DNA of 64,000 nt from positions 4,014,501-4,078,500 of the forward strand of contig CP047423.1 in NCBI GenBank assembly GCA_014058405.1, in the 5' to 3' direction. This DNA is from Candidatus Nitrospira kreftii. GTDB taxonomy: Bacteria; Nitrospirota; Nitrospiria; Nitrospirales; Nitrospiraceae. Both the position numbers and the translations under genes were made by a program. The notes under the pieces are model-generated. The model did no database searches. It saw only the letters and a program-made list of their open reading frames with translations, and was not told the DNA's origin. Below, one piece after another: positions 34,401-42,798 of the stretch. Position 1 is the stretch's first letter. Each line of letters opens with the position of its first letter.

Positions 34401-37400
34401 TGCCCCTGAGCGGATGAGATATCGTGAAGCGCTCGAATTGCTTGTCGACTCTTCCAGAGAGCTTGTTCCGCCTGCCTGCGTTTCGTAATGTCTTTACTGA
34501 GTGTGATCATGCAAGATTTGCCGTGGTACTCGATCCGCTCTGCGGACACAAGGCAATCACGGCGTTCCCCGTCGGCCGTTTGAAGAACAGCTTCAAAATT
34601 TCGTATCGAGCCTTCCCGCTTCAATCTCTCAACGAATCGATGCTGATCATCCGGGGTCAGCCAATACTCAATCTCGGCTCCCTTTCGCCCGACTACTTTC
34701 TCTCGAGGGTATCCCAGGCCGGAGAGACAGGCGTCATTGACATCCAGCCATCGGCCGGAGTCGAGCTCCACCAACATCATGGGGTCAGGGCTAGACCGGA
34801 ATGCCTTCGAAAACAGTTCTTCGCTGGCCCGTAGCGCCTCCTCAGCCTCCTTACGCTCGGTGATGTCAACGGTCGCACCAATTAAGTGTGTCAAACGTCC
34901 ACTCTCATCACGCACGCTATGGCATCGAACATCAGTCCAAATCGTGGAAGCGTCTTTCTTCACCATACGAAGCTCGTAGTAACACTCATCAGCTGCTCCG
35001 TCTTGCATCAATTTCCAATGCTTCATGGCGATCGGCTGGTCGTCCGGATGGACGACGTTCAACCAGGCAAAGGGATCGGTTGAAAGTTCATCGGGGGCGT
35101 AGCCAAACAGAGCTTTCAGGTTGGCATCCCCGTGGTATTGCCCCTTTAGAACATCTAGTTCCCATACCCCGACTTTGCCGATAGCAGTGGCACGCGCGTA
35201 GCGCTCCTCACTGGCCTGCAATTCAGCCGTACGCTCGACGACTTTGCGCTCCAGTTCATCATGCGCAAGTCGGATGGCTTGTTCCGCTTGTTTGCGTTCC
35301 GTGATGTCTTGTAACGTTCCGTAGGCCCGAATCGCTCGACCTTCCAGGACATCGACCTTGCCGGCAGACCGCACCGCAATCCGACGTCCCTTTGCTGTGA
35401 TGAGCTCCAATTCGATATCCCAAGGCACCCCCTCTGTCATACCCTTTTCAAACGCCTCGGCAATTACAGGGCGGCTTTCTGATGCATAGAAATCCAACGC
35501 ACTTTCTACAGTCGGGCAGTAGAATTCCGGCGTCGTATCATGCAACTGGTACGTTTCATCGCTCCACCGTAACCGGTTCGTCACGAAGTCCAGCTCCCAT
35601 CCCCCAATCTTTCCAATCGCCTCAGTCTGGGCCAAGAGCGCGAACTGCTGCTTATGATGCGTAATATCCTCCGCAATGCCCGCAATGCGATTCTCCCACC
35701 CCGACATTCTGACCCTCCGGTCGGCAATCCAGCGGATATAGCCATCCCGTCCCACAATCCGGTACTCACAATAGAAGACCGCAGCCGTCCCTCCAGCAAG
35801 AAATCGATCGTGGTTTGCCTTCACTCGCATCCGATCCTCCGGATGTATCGAGTCGAGCCAGAGAGACCAATTGCGATATATCTCTTCCCGCTCAATACCC
35901 CAGATGAACGTGAAAGCGGCATTGACATAAATGACTTTCTTTCCATCCCGTGTAATCTCCGATATCCAGAATGCCGAACCGACCGACTCGGCAAACTGCT
36001 GGAAACGCGCCTGGCTCTCCCGCAACGCCTCCTGTGCGCGATTACGCTCGGTGATATCAGTCGCAATGGCGCCGATGGCTGAGAGATGCCCAGCGGCATC
36101 AGTCACAGGGAATTTCACCGTAAGACTAATATGAGCTCCATCTTCCTGTTGCATGACCTCCTCGAACTCCTGTGCTCCTCCACTAGCTAATACCTCTCGA
36201 TCATGCGCTTGAAACTGATCGGCTTGATCGGGCGAAAACAGTTCCCGATCGGTCTTTCCTATGGCCATGCCGGGAGCCAGCCGGAAAACCTCGTCGAATC
36301 GTCGGTTGGTATACAGGTAGCGACCGTCGTGATCCTTCAGGCAAGTGACGCTTGGCGCGTTATCGAAAAATTGCCGAAAGCGCTCATCGCTCCGGCGTAA
36401 CGCCTCCGTCCGGTCGCACACCTGTCGTTCTAGCGTAGCATTGAGCGCAGCAACCGCTTCTTGCGCCGCCTTGCGCTCAGTAATATCGGAAAAGAGACCC
36501 AGGATGGCGGGTTTGCCGTTCCACGTGATCCGTGCTGCCTCTACCTGCACCGGAACCGGTGTTCCGTCTAACTTTAGATAGATTCGTTCTGCGCTATGAA
36601 CGGACACTCCCCCCCTCAACAGCCGTGTCACATTCTGGAGGACTTCCTGATGATAGTCAGGATGGATGAATTCGAATGCTGGCCGGTCAAGAAATTCCTG
36701 CTCATCCGACGCCCCCATGAGCACTGCGCCCGTATGATTGACATAGACGATCCGTCCTTCGCAGAAGACGAATACACCCGAAGGGGAAAGTTCGACCAAG
36801 GTGCGGTATCGTTCTTCGCTCTCCCGGACAGCCTCCTCCATTCGTTTACGCTCGGTAATATCAGTATGCGAGCCGAGGAGGCGAACCTGTCTGCCATCTG
36901 CCTCGGTAACAAACGCAGCTCTCGCCTCAATCCATCGATACGTCCCGTCCTTCTGCCGCAGGCGAAATTCCTGCCGATAGTTTCCCTTACGGCTGGTGAT
37001 ATAATTTCGGGCGTAGGCCAGCGCCCCTTTGCGATCATCCGGATGCAGGAGCATCGCCCATGCCTCAAAGGAATCTTCGATCTCTGTCTTCTCATACCCA
37101 AGCTGGTGCTTCCATTCCTCGGAAAAGACCACCGCATTCGTTTCCGTATTCCAATCCCACAAGCCAGTACTTGACGCCTGCAGAGCTTGCCACAGCTTCT
37201 CCTGGGAGGTCCGCAGCGCCTCCTCAACATACTTCCGTGTGGTAATGTCCAGCATGCTACCGGACATGGAAACCGGGCGACCGCTCCCATCACGACAAAC
37301 CTCGCCCCGACAATTCAGAGCTCGAATCTCTCCGTTTGGGCGCACAACGCGACATTCCACATCGAAGATAGCCCGTCCTGCTAGAGCATTGTTGATCGCA

Positions 37401-38221
37401 TCTCGCACATGTCCACGATCATCCGGATAGACTGCGCGTAGAAACGTTTCGTGGGTCACTGTAACGGCTCCCGGTTCGTATCCAAACAGTCTGTATTGTT
37501 CATCTGACCACCATGTGTTCCCACTCTCTATGTCCCAGTCCCAGCTTCCGAGGTGCGCCAACGCTTGAGACTCAATCAGATGACGTTGCTGATGATTCAG
37601 TCTGGCTTCCCCCTGGCGTCGCTGGAGTTCAGCTCCGGCTCGTGATGCAAAGACATCCATAAGCGATTTCAGTCGGTGGGTATGACGCAAGGGCTTGGTA
37701 TCCATGAACACGAGCAGCCCAATGATGGATCCGCTTTTGGCACTGAGCGGTACCCCGCAATAGCTCTCAACCCGCAACTGATCCAATCGTTCACATGTCG
37801 GGAACATAGCCCGTACGTCTCGTTCGAAGCACGCAAAAGACTGTCTCAGCATAGATTCACAAGGTGTGCCATCCAGAGGATATTCAAAATTCTCGACGAC
37901 GGAGCCTCCTGAAGCGACGGCAATGGTACGAATCGTCTTGGCGGCCTCTCGTTGGACCTCCCCGACGATTGCATACTGCACGCCAAATACCGAACACAGA
38001 TGAAGTACTAACGTTTGAAAAAAGTCCTCGCCTGTCTCGGCTGCGGTGCCGGCAACGATAGCACGAAGCATTTCTGATTGCTCCCGCAGGTCTTGTACCT
38101 CGTCGTCCAGCTGTCGATTGTGATGGCGCAAGGCTTGGTCCCGTTCCGTCAATTCACGCGCTAAGTCGGCAACCTGCTTTCGCAATAGCTCTAATTCAGG
38201 AGGATGACTTGTCGCACTCAT
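31427..38221 (-). CDS. Giant NarX-type sensor kinase: 13 PAS and 2 GAF domains
   Basis: 2264 residues, soluble, no membrane segment. Order (rough): N-terminal coiled coil, GAF (50-195), eight PAS/PAC units (210-1260), a second GAF (1265-1420), five more PAS/PAC units (1425-2035), then HisKA_3 with RERISQDLHDGILQSLYAVG (phosphoacceptor His) and HATPase_c with NVVREGLSNALRHSRATRI, RDDGIGFDTRSAQ and GHGLGNMAARAQ. The PAC units end in the usual DITERK linkers. PAS 8, 10 and 11 are similar to each other (SPxPxxxxExxxGRxxxVNDA), pointing to internal duplication. AAGGAG lies 8 bp before the ATG. The downstream NarL-type regulator overlaps its end. Signals are unknown; some PAS units could bind heme or flavin, but this cannot be seen. 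Confidence 0.9.
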   Translation of the reverse strand: MSATSHPPELELLRKQVADLARELTERDQALRHHNRQLDDEVQDLREQSEMLRAIVAGTAAETGEDFFQTLVLHLCSVFGVQYAIVGEVQREAAKTIRTIAVASGGSVVENFEYPLDGTPCESMLRQSFACFERDVRAMFPTCERLDQLRVESYCGVPLSAKSGSIIGLLVFMDTKPLRHTHRLKSLMDVFASRAGAELQRRQGEARLNHQQRHLIESQALAHLGSWDWDIESGNTWWSDEQYRLFGYEPGAVTVTHETFLRAVYPDDRGHVRDAINNALAGRAIFDVECRVVRPNGEIRALNCRGEVCRDGSGRPVSMSGSMLDITTRKYVEEALRTSQEKLWQALQASSTGLWDWNTETNAVVFSEEWKHQLGYEKTEIEDSFEAWAMLLHPDDRKGALAYARNYITSRKGNYRQEFRLRQKDGTYRWIEARAAFVTEADGRQVRLLGSHTDITERKRMEEAVRESEERYRTLVELSPSGVFVFCEGRIVYVNHTGAVLMGASDEQEFLDRPAFEFIHPDYHQEVLQNVTRLLRGGVSVHSAERIYLKLDGTPVPVQVEAARITWNGKPAILGLFSDITERKAAQEAVAALNATLERQVCDRTEALRRSDERFRQFFDNAPSVTCLKDHDGRYLYTNRRFDEVFRLAPGMAIGKTDRELFSPDQADQFQAHDREVLASGGAQEFEEVMQQEDGAHISLTVKFPVTDAAGHLSAIGAIATDITERNRAQEALRESQARFQQFAESVGSAFWISEITRDGKKVIYVNAAFTFIWGIEREEIYRNWSLWLDSIHPEDRMRVKANHDRFLAGGTAAVFYCEYRIVGRDGYIRWIADRRVRMSGWENRIAGIAEDITHHKQQFALLAQTEAIGKIGGWELDFVTNRLRWSDETYQLHDTTPEFYCPTVESALDFYASESRPVIAEAFEKGMTEGVPWDIELELITAKGRRIAVRSAGKVDVLEGRAIRAYGTLQDITERKQAEQAIRLAHDELERKVVERTAELQASEERYARATAIGKVGVWELDVLKGQYHGDANLKALFGYAPDELSTDPFAWLNVVHPDDQPIAMKHWKLMQDGAADECYYELRMVKKDASTIWTDVRCHSVRDESGRLTHLIGATVDITERKEAEEALRASEELFSKAFRSSPDPMMLVELDSGRWLDVNDACLSGLGYPREKVVGRKGAEIEYWLTPDDQHRFVERLKREGSIRNFEAVLQTADGERRDCLVSAERIEYHGKSCMITLSKDITKRRQAEQALWKSRQAIRALHDISSAQGQSFKDRVEALLQLGCRIFDLPVGMETITRGEELEVRQVNAPSSVFYEGMRVPLSKTYCAETLRRGGPLSFEHAGASPEWQRHPAYAALKLEAYIGTAINGLERTYGTLCFVGVEPRKRDFTETEKDFIQLMARWLGGELDRQSALDDLRQSEERYRALYDETPSMYFTVDKAGIVRSVNQYGAQYLGYRVEDLVGTSVAAIFFEEDRARICAEIDAFFRHPDGVVQWEFRKVRGDGTVLWVREFARVLDQAGEPLVLIVCDDITERKQAEQALRESEERFSKAFRASPHPIGITEVGTGRCLEVNDACLEAFGFRREEVIGKTTLMLGIWPNLEDRVRVIARLKAGQPVRNMEFALKTKAGAVRYFLTSADLAELNGTLCVITVASDITERKEAEEALRNSEERFAKAFQASPHPVVISELDTGRVVDVNDAACQLFGYCKEEVVEHTTVQIGLWDSAEERTRYLELLKRVGSARNVEVKLRSKSGEVRQCLLSSEVIMLNGTQCSVTVGDDITERKRMEKALRLTQFSVDQAVEAILWLDPTARIFNVNDTACRMLGYSRQDLMAMTVHDIDPNFPVERWPEHWGHLKEQGALAFEAKYWSRTGEILDMEVTFNYLQYDGKEYGCAILRDIGERKRAEAELRRSHTFLRQVIDTDPDLIFAKDREGRFAVANKAVADWYGTTVDDLIGKSDADFNPNVDEVEFFQENDREVMNSGRDRFIPEEKLTDVNGNTRWLQTVKRPIYDDEGQVHMVLGAATDITERKRMEEILLQRERDLSVALQERERISQDLHDGILQSLYAVGLGLEGCKPMIRQQPQQIASTFMTTLDQAIGQLNQVMGEIRNFIAGLESQVIQGGDFPTALRTMVQSMSGSSPVKCVVRIDDAASRRLSTEQALHIMNVVREGLSNALRHSRATRIMVSLRDLVRAIRLTIRDDGIGFDTRSAQGVGHGLGNMAARAQKVRGSFALQSKPWKGTKILLDLPKDGHYAHN

Positions 38222-38522
38222 GATCAGGCTCCTTGCTACGCAACATCGAGAATAGGGTGAGAATGGCTTGGCTCACGGAAGTGGCCTGGCTCACGTCTCC
38301 AAACACTGATTGAGAGTGGCTTTCGCCAAGAAAAACTCTTCGCCCAAAGTCCAGCTACTGGTTCCTAAGAAAAGGTCCCAATGAGGGAGCTAGTGTCCTA
38401 TGAGAGTGGATGAAAGTCTAGATCCGAATGGCCCAGGGTCTTCAAGATATGGGTGCGCGGAGACGCATGAAACAGATCCCGATGGTGGATTTGACCCCAA
38501 CACGGCTTTAGTCTCACGTCCC
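38222..38522. other. Intergenic region between the two paralogous kinases
   Basis: 301 bp with no gene. It carries the conserved block at 38392-38438 that is also present upstream of the short kinase. Nothing else is recognised; the promoter of the giant kinase should be here, reading leftward. Confidence 0.6.
38392..38438 (-). promoter_or_regulatory. Conserved upstream element, copy 1 (giant kinase)
   Basis: On the + strand this copy contains AGTGTCCTATG, TGAAAGTCTAGATC and CGAATGG; the copy at 40977-41024 has AGTGTCCTATG, TGAAAGTCCAGATC and TGAATAG in the same order and spacing. Each lies about 165-220 bp upstream of its kinase start. Conservation in otherwise diverged flanks suggests a shared regulatory site or a remnant of the gene duplication. 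Confidence 0.5.
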
Positions 38523-40814
38523 TTAGGTGTCCGTGTCAGTGGGAATCACTCTGGTATCTTTTTGAAAATCCAACAAAATTCTTGTTCCTTTGCCAGGTTC
38601 CGATCGTACGGCGAACAACCCGTCAACCTTTTGAGCCCGCGCTGCCATGTTCTCCAACCCATGACCAACCCCTTGGACCGACTTTGGATTGAAGCCGATG
38701 CCGTTGTCAATAATGGTCAAACGGATAGACCCGATCAGCTTTCCTAATGACACGGTAATACGTGTGGCACGGCTGTGACGGAGAGCGTTACTCAACCCTT
38801 CCCGCACGATATTGATGAGATGGAGCGCCGATTCTGTTGAGATATACTGTCCAACCTCGTCGTCGATCCGCACCCGGCATGTGGCCGAGGAAGACCCGCA
38901 CATGGTTTGGACCATAGTCCGCAAGGCGGTCGAAATGTCACCTCCTTGCATGAGATGGGACTCAAGACCCATAATGAAATTCCGCACCTCTCCCATCACG
39001 TAATTGAGTTGTCCAATGGCCTGATCTAGTGTCACGATTAGATTATCAGCGATGCGTTCAGGTTGTTGTGCGATCAGTAGCTTACATGTCTCCAACCCGA
39101 GCCCAGTCGCATAAAGAGATTGGAGAATGCCATCGTGAAGATCCTGGCTGATTCGTTCCCGTTCCTGAAGGGCGGCGCTCAGGTCGCGTTCCTGTTGTAA
39201 GAGCATCTCTTCCATCTGCTTGCGCTCCGTAATATCAGTCGCCGCACCAAGCACCATGTGGGCATGTCCCTGATCATCGGCAATCGGCCGCCTGATCGTC
39301 TGCAACCAGCGCGTCTTCCCAGACCAATCTGTGATCTTTTCCTCAGCGACATAACAGTCCTGCAAAGAATTCATGGTTTGGAGATCCTTCTGGCGTATGA
39401 ATTCTACCTCCTCCACGTTAGGGTTAAAATCAGCGTCGGACTGGCTAATGAGGTTCTCTACCGTACTTCCATAACAATCTGCGACTGCCTTGTTGACCAT
39501 CGTAAACCGCCCCTCCCGATCCTTGGCGAAGATAAAGTTGGGAACGCTGTCGATCACCTGTCGCAAGAAAATATGGGATCGGCGCAGCTCGTCTTCAGCC
39601 CGCTTTCGATCGGTGATATCATTCCCAACCGTCACGCTACATTGCTTGCCATTTAACTCGACCCGTTCGGAGGACAGGAGGATCTGGCGAATTTCGCCGC
39701 TTTTACTCCGCAACTTCACTTCCATGTTGCGGACCGACCCCTGTCGCTTCAATACATCAACAAACCCTGTCCATTCCTCAACAGAACACCAAATCCCCAT
39801 CTCCAGCAACGTGGCATACCCCTCAATTTCTTCCCTGCTATATCCCAACAGCTGATATGCAGCATCATTGACGTCCACCAGCCGACCAGTTTCCATCTCG
39901 CTGATGACAATGGGATGGGGGCTCGCTCTGAACACTCTAGCAAACCGTTCCTCGCTAGCACGCAGGGCCTCCTCAGCTTGCTTACGATCAGTGATATCCG
40001 ACACTAGGCCGATGATGGCGGGTGTGCCGTTCCATGTGATCCGTGCGATTTCGACGTGAACTGGAATTGGCGTTCCGTCTTTTTTGAGGTAGATTCGTTC
40101 GGCACTATGGACGGACGCTCTCCCGACAAGTAAGCATTTCACATTCTCGCGGACCTCGTGGTGAAAATCTGGATGGATGAACTCGAACATCGATCGCTCG
40201 AGAATTTCCTGAGGGTCATTCGCTCCCATGAGAATGGCGCCCCTGTGGTTGACATACACGGTCCGGCCTTCACAGAAGACGAAGACCCCGGATGGTGATA
40301 GTTCGACCAATGTTCGGTACCGGTCTTCACTCTCTCGCACCGCCTCCTCCATCCGTTTGCGATCTGTGATGTCCAGGACGGAACCGGACATACGACAAGG
40401 TGTTCCATTGTCGTCGCGTAGGACTTCGCCGCAGCAATGAATTGTCCGCACGTCGCCCTTTGGACGGACGATTTTGTACTCCAGATCCAAAGGCGCCTTT
40501 CCACCTAGAGCATCATTGATTGCAGTGACAACTCGGTCGTGATCGTCCGGGAAAAGTGCCGAGACAAAAGTCTCAAAGGTCATGTGGTGCAATCCAGGAT
40601 CACGGCCGAAGATTCGATATACCTCATTCGAACATCGAACCTCGCCGCTTTCGATTTCCCAATCCCAGCTACCCAGATGAGCCAGCGACTGAGCAACACG
40701 GAGGTGCCGAGTGCGTTCATGCAACACCCCATCACGTTCGACCAGTTCACGCGCTAGATCGGCGACCCGCTTGCGCAGCAGATCCAATACAGAAAGGTTA
40801 CTGGTAGAAATCAT
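38523..40814 (-). CDS. NarX-type sensor kinase with four PAS domains (short paralogue)
   Basis: 763 residues from ATG at 40814, chosen because AAGGAG lies just upstream and the N-terminus (LLRKRVADLARELVERD) then aligns with that of the giant kinase. Four PAS/PAC units (about 55-180, 180-305, 305-430, 430-550), HisKA_3 (RERISQDLHDGILQSLYATG) and HATPase_c (NIVREGLSNALRHSRATRI, IDNGIGFNPKSVQ, GHGLENMAARAQ). Its four PAS units match units 1, 3, 11 and 13 of the 2264-residue protein, and the catalytic parts are closely related. It has no regulator of its own next to it and may share the NarL-type protein at 30778. Soluble; signal unknown. Confidence 0.9.
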   Translation of the reverse strand: MISTSNLSVLDLLRKRVADLARELVERDGVLHERTRHLRVAQSLAHLGSWDWEIESGEVRCSNEVYRIFGRDPGLHHMTFETFVSALFPDDHDRVVTAINDALGGKAPLDLEYKIVRPKGDVRTIHCCGEVLRDDNGTPCRMSGSVLDITDRKRMEEAVRESEDRYRTLVELSPSGVFVFCEGRTVYVNHRGAILMGANDPQEILERSMFEFIHPDFHHEVRENVKCLLVGRASVHSAERIYLKKDGTPIPVHVEIARITWNGTPAIIGLVSDITDRKQAEEALRASEERFARVFRASPHPIVISEMETGRLVDVNDAAYQLLGYSREEIEGYATLLEMGIWCSVEEWTGFVDVLKRQGSVRNMEVKLRSKSGEIRQILLSSERVELNGKQCSVTVGNDITDRKRAEDELRRSHIFLRQVIDSVPNFIFAKDREGRFTMVNKAVADCYGSTVENLISQSDADFNPNVEEVEFIRQKDLQTMNSLQDCYVAEEKITDWSGKTRWLQTIRRPIADDQGHAHMVLGAATDITERKQMEEMLLQQERDLSAALQERERISQDLHDGILQSLYATGLGLETCKLLIAQQPERIADNLIVTLDQAIGQLNYVMGEVRNFIMGLESHLMQGGDISTALRTMVQTMCGSSSATCRVRIDDEVGQYISTESALHLINIVREGLSNALRHSRATRITVSLGKLIGSIRLTIIDNGIGFNPKSVQGVGHGLENMAARAQKVDGLFAVRSEPGKGTRILLDFQKDTRVIPTDTDT

Positions 40815-40976
40815 CTCAAACTCCTTGCAGAATGATAAGGCTAGCGGATCGAAGAAAGGTTGATATTGCAGAAGCAAATGAATTTAGCTGCGATAGGGGG
40901 GTAGGAGGCAGCTTAGGATGAGGCGATCTCATCACATAATCACTCAGGCGCGTGAAGATCGGCACAAGGGTGGACC

Positions 40977-41024
40977 AGTGTCCTATGGGATAGGGCTGAA
41001 AGTCCAGATCTGAATAGCTAGGAG
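40977..41024 (-). promoter_or_regulatory. Conserved upstream element, copy 2 (short kinase)
   Basis: Same block as at 38392-38438. This copy contains a perfect inverted repeat CCTAT-GGG-ATAGG at 40982-40994, of which only the CCTAT half is kept in the other copy. About 165-210 bp upstream of the short kinase start. Confidence 0.5.
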
Positions 41025-41063
41025 ATGGCTTAGTGGGAGATTTTCAACTGAAGGTCAAAACGA

Positions 41064-41147
41064 TGGTGCCGAAGGCGGGACTTGAACCCGCACGGCTTTC
41101 GCCACACGCCCCTCAAACGTGCGTGTCTGCCATTCCACCACTTCGGC
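41064..41147 (-). tRNA. tRNA-Leu (anticodon GAG)
   Basis: Minus-strand sequence GCCGAAGTGGTGGAATGGCA... folds as a class II tRNA: 7-bp acceptor GCCGAAG/CTTCGGC, anticodon stem CACGT/GCGTG around loop TTGAGGG (anticodon GAG), a long variable arm GGCGAAAGCC, T-arm GCGGG-TTCAAGT-CCCGC, and an encoded CCA at 41064-41066. It lies between the kinase block and a plus-strand HAD gene. Confidence 0.95.
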
Positions 41148-41342
41148 ACAAAGCGTGAAGCGTCACTCGCGACCCGTTATTTGTCGCAATTCGTCACGGA
41201 CCGCGGCTCACGAGACACGCTTTCCGAACGACGATCGACGCCAGAGGGAGTGCGCATTATAGAAGTAGGGTAAAATTGTTGTCAATCAACAGAACCTCCG
41301 GTAGAATCGGCACCTACTTTTTTGTGCCTGGGTTGTTCTTCC

Positions 41343-42023
41343 ATGATACGGACGGATCAACGGGGGCTCTCCTCCTCCATTGCTGCATTCTTCGACGTCG
41401 ACAATACCATTCTGCCCGGCGAAGCAAGCGAAGTACGATTTTTCCGTTGGCTGTGGCGACGCGGTATCGTTGGTTGGCCCGAAGCCCAGGAGAGTGTGTC
41501 TTGGCTGCTGCAACATTTTCCACCTCTCTCTCTGCACCCACTCCGATCGCGCAAGCTCTATCTTGCCGGAAAACCTTCGCAAGTGATCCAACCGTTGGGC
41601 GAAGAATTCTGTCGAGAGGAATTATGTCCTCGTGTCTCAGCCTCTGCCATGCGGAAGCTTGAAGAGCATCGACAAGCCGGCCATGCCATCATTTTCGTGA
41701 CCGGGTCCATCGATTTCTTGATTGCTCCCGTCGCAGATGCTCTTCGAGCCGATCGATGCTTTGCCAGTCGGTTGGAGCAGATGAACGGCCTATATACCGG
41801 TTTTCTTATCCCCCCGCTTCCGTACGGACAAGGGAAACGCCAACTGATCGAGCAGTTGACCCATGAACTGACGCTGGATCTATCTCAATGCTATGCCTAC
41901 GGAGACAGTCCTGGTGATCTGGACCTTCTTCGTGCCGTGGGTCACCCGACAGTGGTGAATCCCATTCGTGGAATGGCCTCCATCGCCCGACGCAAGAACT
42001 GGCCGGTTGTCAAATGGCAATGA
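41343..42023 (+). CDS. HAD-superfamily hydrolase, subfamily IB (phosphoserine-phosphatase-like)
   Basis: 226 residues. Motif I FFDVDNTILPG (nucleophile and acid Asp), motif II IIFVTGSIDF (Ser/Thr), a later Lys in YGQGKRQLIEQL, and motif IV YAYGDSPGDLDLLRAVG. The helical cap between motifs I and II is typical of subfamily IB, which includes SerB and phospholipid- or sugar-phosphate phosphatases. The substrate cannot be deduced. No good Shine-Dalgarno precedes the ATG; a TTG at 41322 is an alternative. It may form a loose operon with queE 78 bp downstream. Confidence 0.82.
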   Translation: MIRTDQRGLSSSIAAFFDVDNTILPGEASEVRFFRWLWRRGIVGWPEAQESVSWLLQHFPPLSLHPLRSRKLYLAGKPSQVIQPLGEEFCREELCPRVSASAMRKLEEHRQAGHAIIFVTGSIDFLIAPVADALRADRCFASRLEQMNGLYTGFLIPPLPYGQGKRQLIEQLTHELTLDLSQCYAYGDSPGDLDLLRAVGHPTVVNPIRGMASIARRKNWPVVKWQ

Positions 42024-42101
42024 GCGCTGGTTTGGACCAGGCCACACTGTTTCCTCAGCTAGTCATCCGATCAACACACCTGTGAGCATGGCACCTTTCT
42101 T

Positions 42102-42737
42102 ATGCGCGTGACGGAAATTTTTCACAGCGTGCAGGGTGAATCGACCTTTGCCGGGCTGCCCTGCGTATTTGTGCGGCTGACCGGTTGCCCACTCCGCTGT
42201 ACCTGGTGTGACACGGAATATGCCTTCTACGGGGGAACGGAGTATTCCTTCGATGATATTCTTGGAAAGATACGATCCTATGGTTGTCCCTTGGTAGAGG
42301 TAACGGGGGGTGAGCCGTTAGCCCAGATGGATACCGATGTCTTACTCCGCCGCTTGTGCCAAGAAGGATTCACGGTCCTTCTTGAAACAAGCGGAGCAGT
42401 GGATACCGCTCTGGTCGATCCATCGGTTCATATAATCTTGGACATCAAGTGTCCAGGAAGCGGCATGGCGGATCGAATGCACTGGCCTAATGTCGAACGC
42501 CTGAGGCCGCAGGACGAAGCAAAGTTCGTCATCCAAGACCGGATCGATTACGACTGGGCTAAAAGCGTTCTGGATCGCTTCCGGCTTACCGAGCACTGTT
42601 CAGTCCTTTTTAGTCCGGTATTCAACTCGTTGGATCCTCGACATCTGACAGAATGGATATTGGCAGATCAACTCCCAGTCCGTCTTCAATTGCAAATGCA
42701 TAAGTACATCTGGGCACCCGATATGCGGGGAGTATGA
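42102..42737 (+). CDS. queE: 7-carboxy-7-deazaguanine synthase
   Basis: Radical-SAM enzyme converting 6-carboxytetrahydropterin to 7-carboxy-7-deazaguanine in queuosine/preQ0 synthesis. 211 residues. The N-terminus MRVTEIFHSVQGESTFAG binds substrate, the cluster motif is CPLRCTWC (CxxxCxxC), and VTGGEPLAQ is the SAM-binding GGE motif. VLLETSGAVD and DIKCPGSGM follow the family pattern. No other que gene is in the window. Confidence 0.92.
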   Translation: MRVTEIFHSVQGESTFAGLPCVFVRLTGCPLRCTWCDTEYAFYGGTEYSFDDILGKIRSYGCPLVEVTGGEPLAQMDTDVLLRRLCQEGFTVLLETSGAVDTALVDPSVHIILDIKCPGSGMADRMHWPNVERLRPQDEAKFVIQDRIDYDWAKSVLDRFRLTEHCSVLFSPVFNSLDPRHLTEWILADQLPVRLQLQMHKYIWAPDMRGV

Positions 42738-42798
42738 GGGTAGCCACCTGCGAGCGATAGATGCCGGTTGTTGATTGACGCATCATAAGGAGAACGGA

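Noticed and set aside
31427-38221. Regularly spaced copies of a motif like TTGCGCTCAGTGATATC every ~370 bp, suggestive of an array
   Set aside because: They fall exactly at the PAS-domain linkers (DITERK...) of the giant kinase; they are coding repeats, not a CRISPR array.
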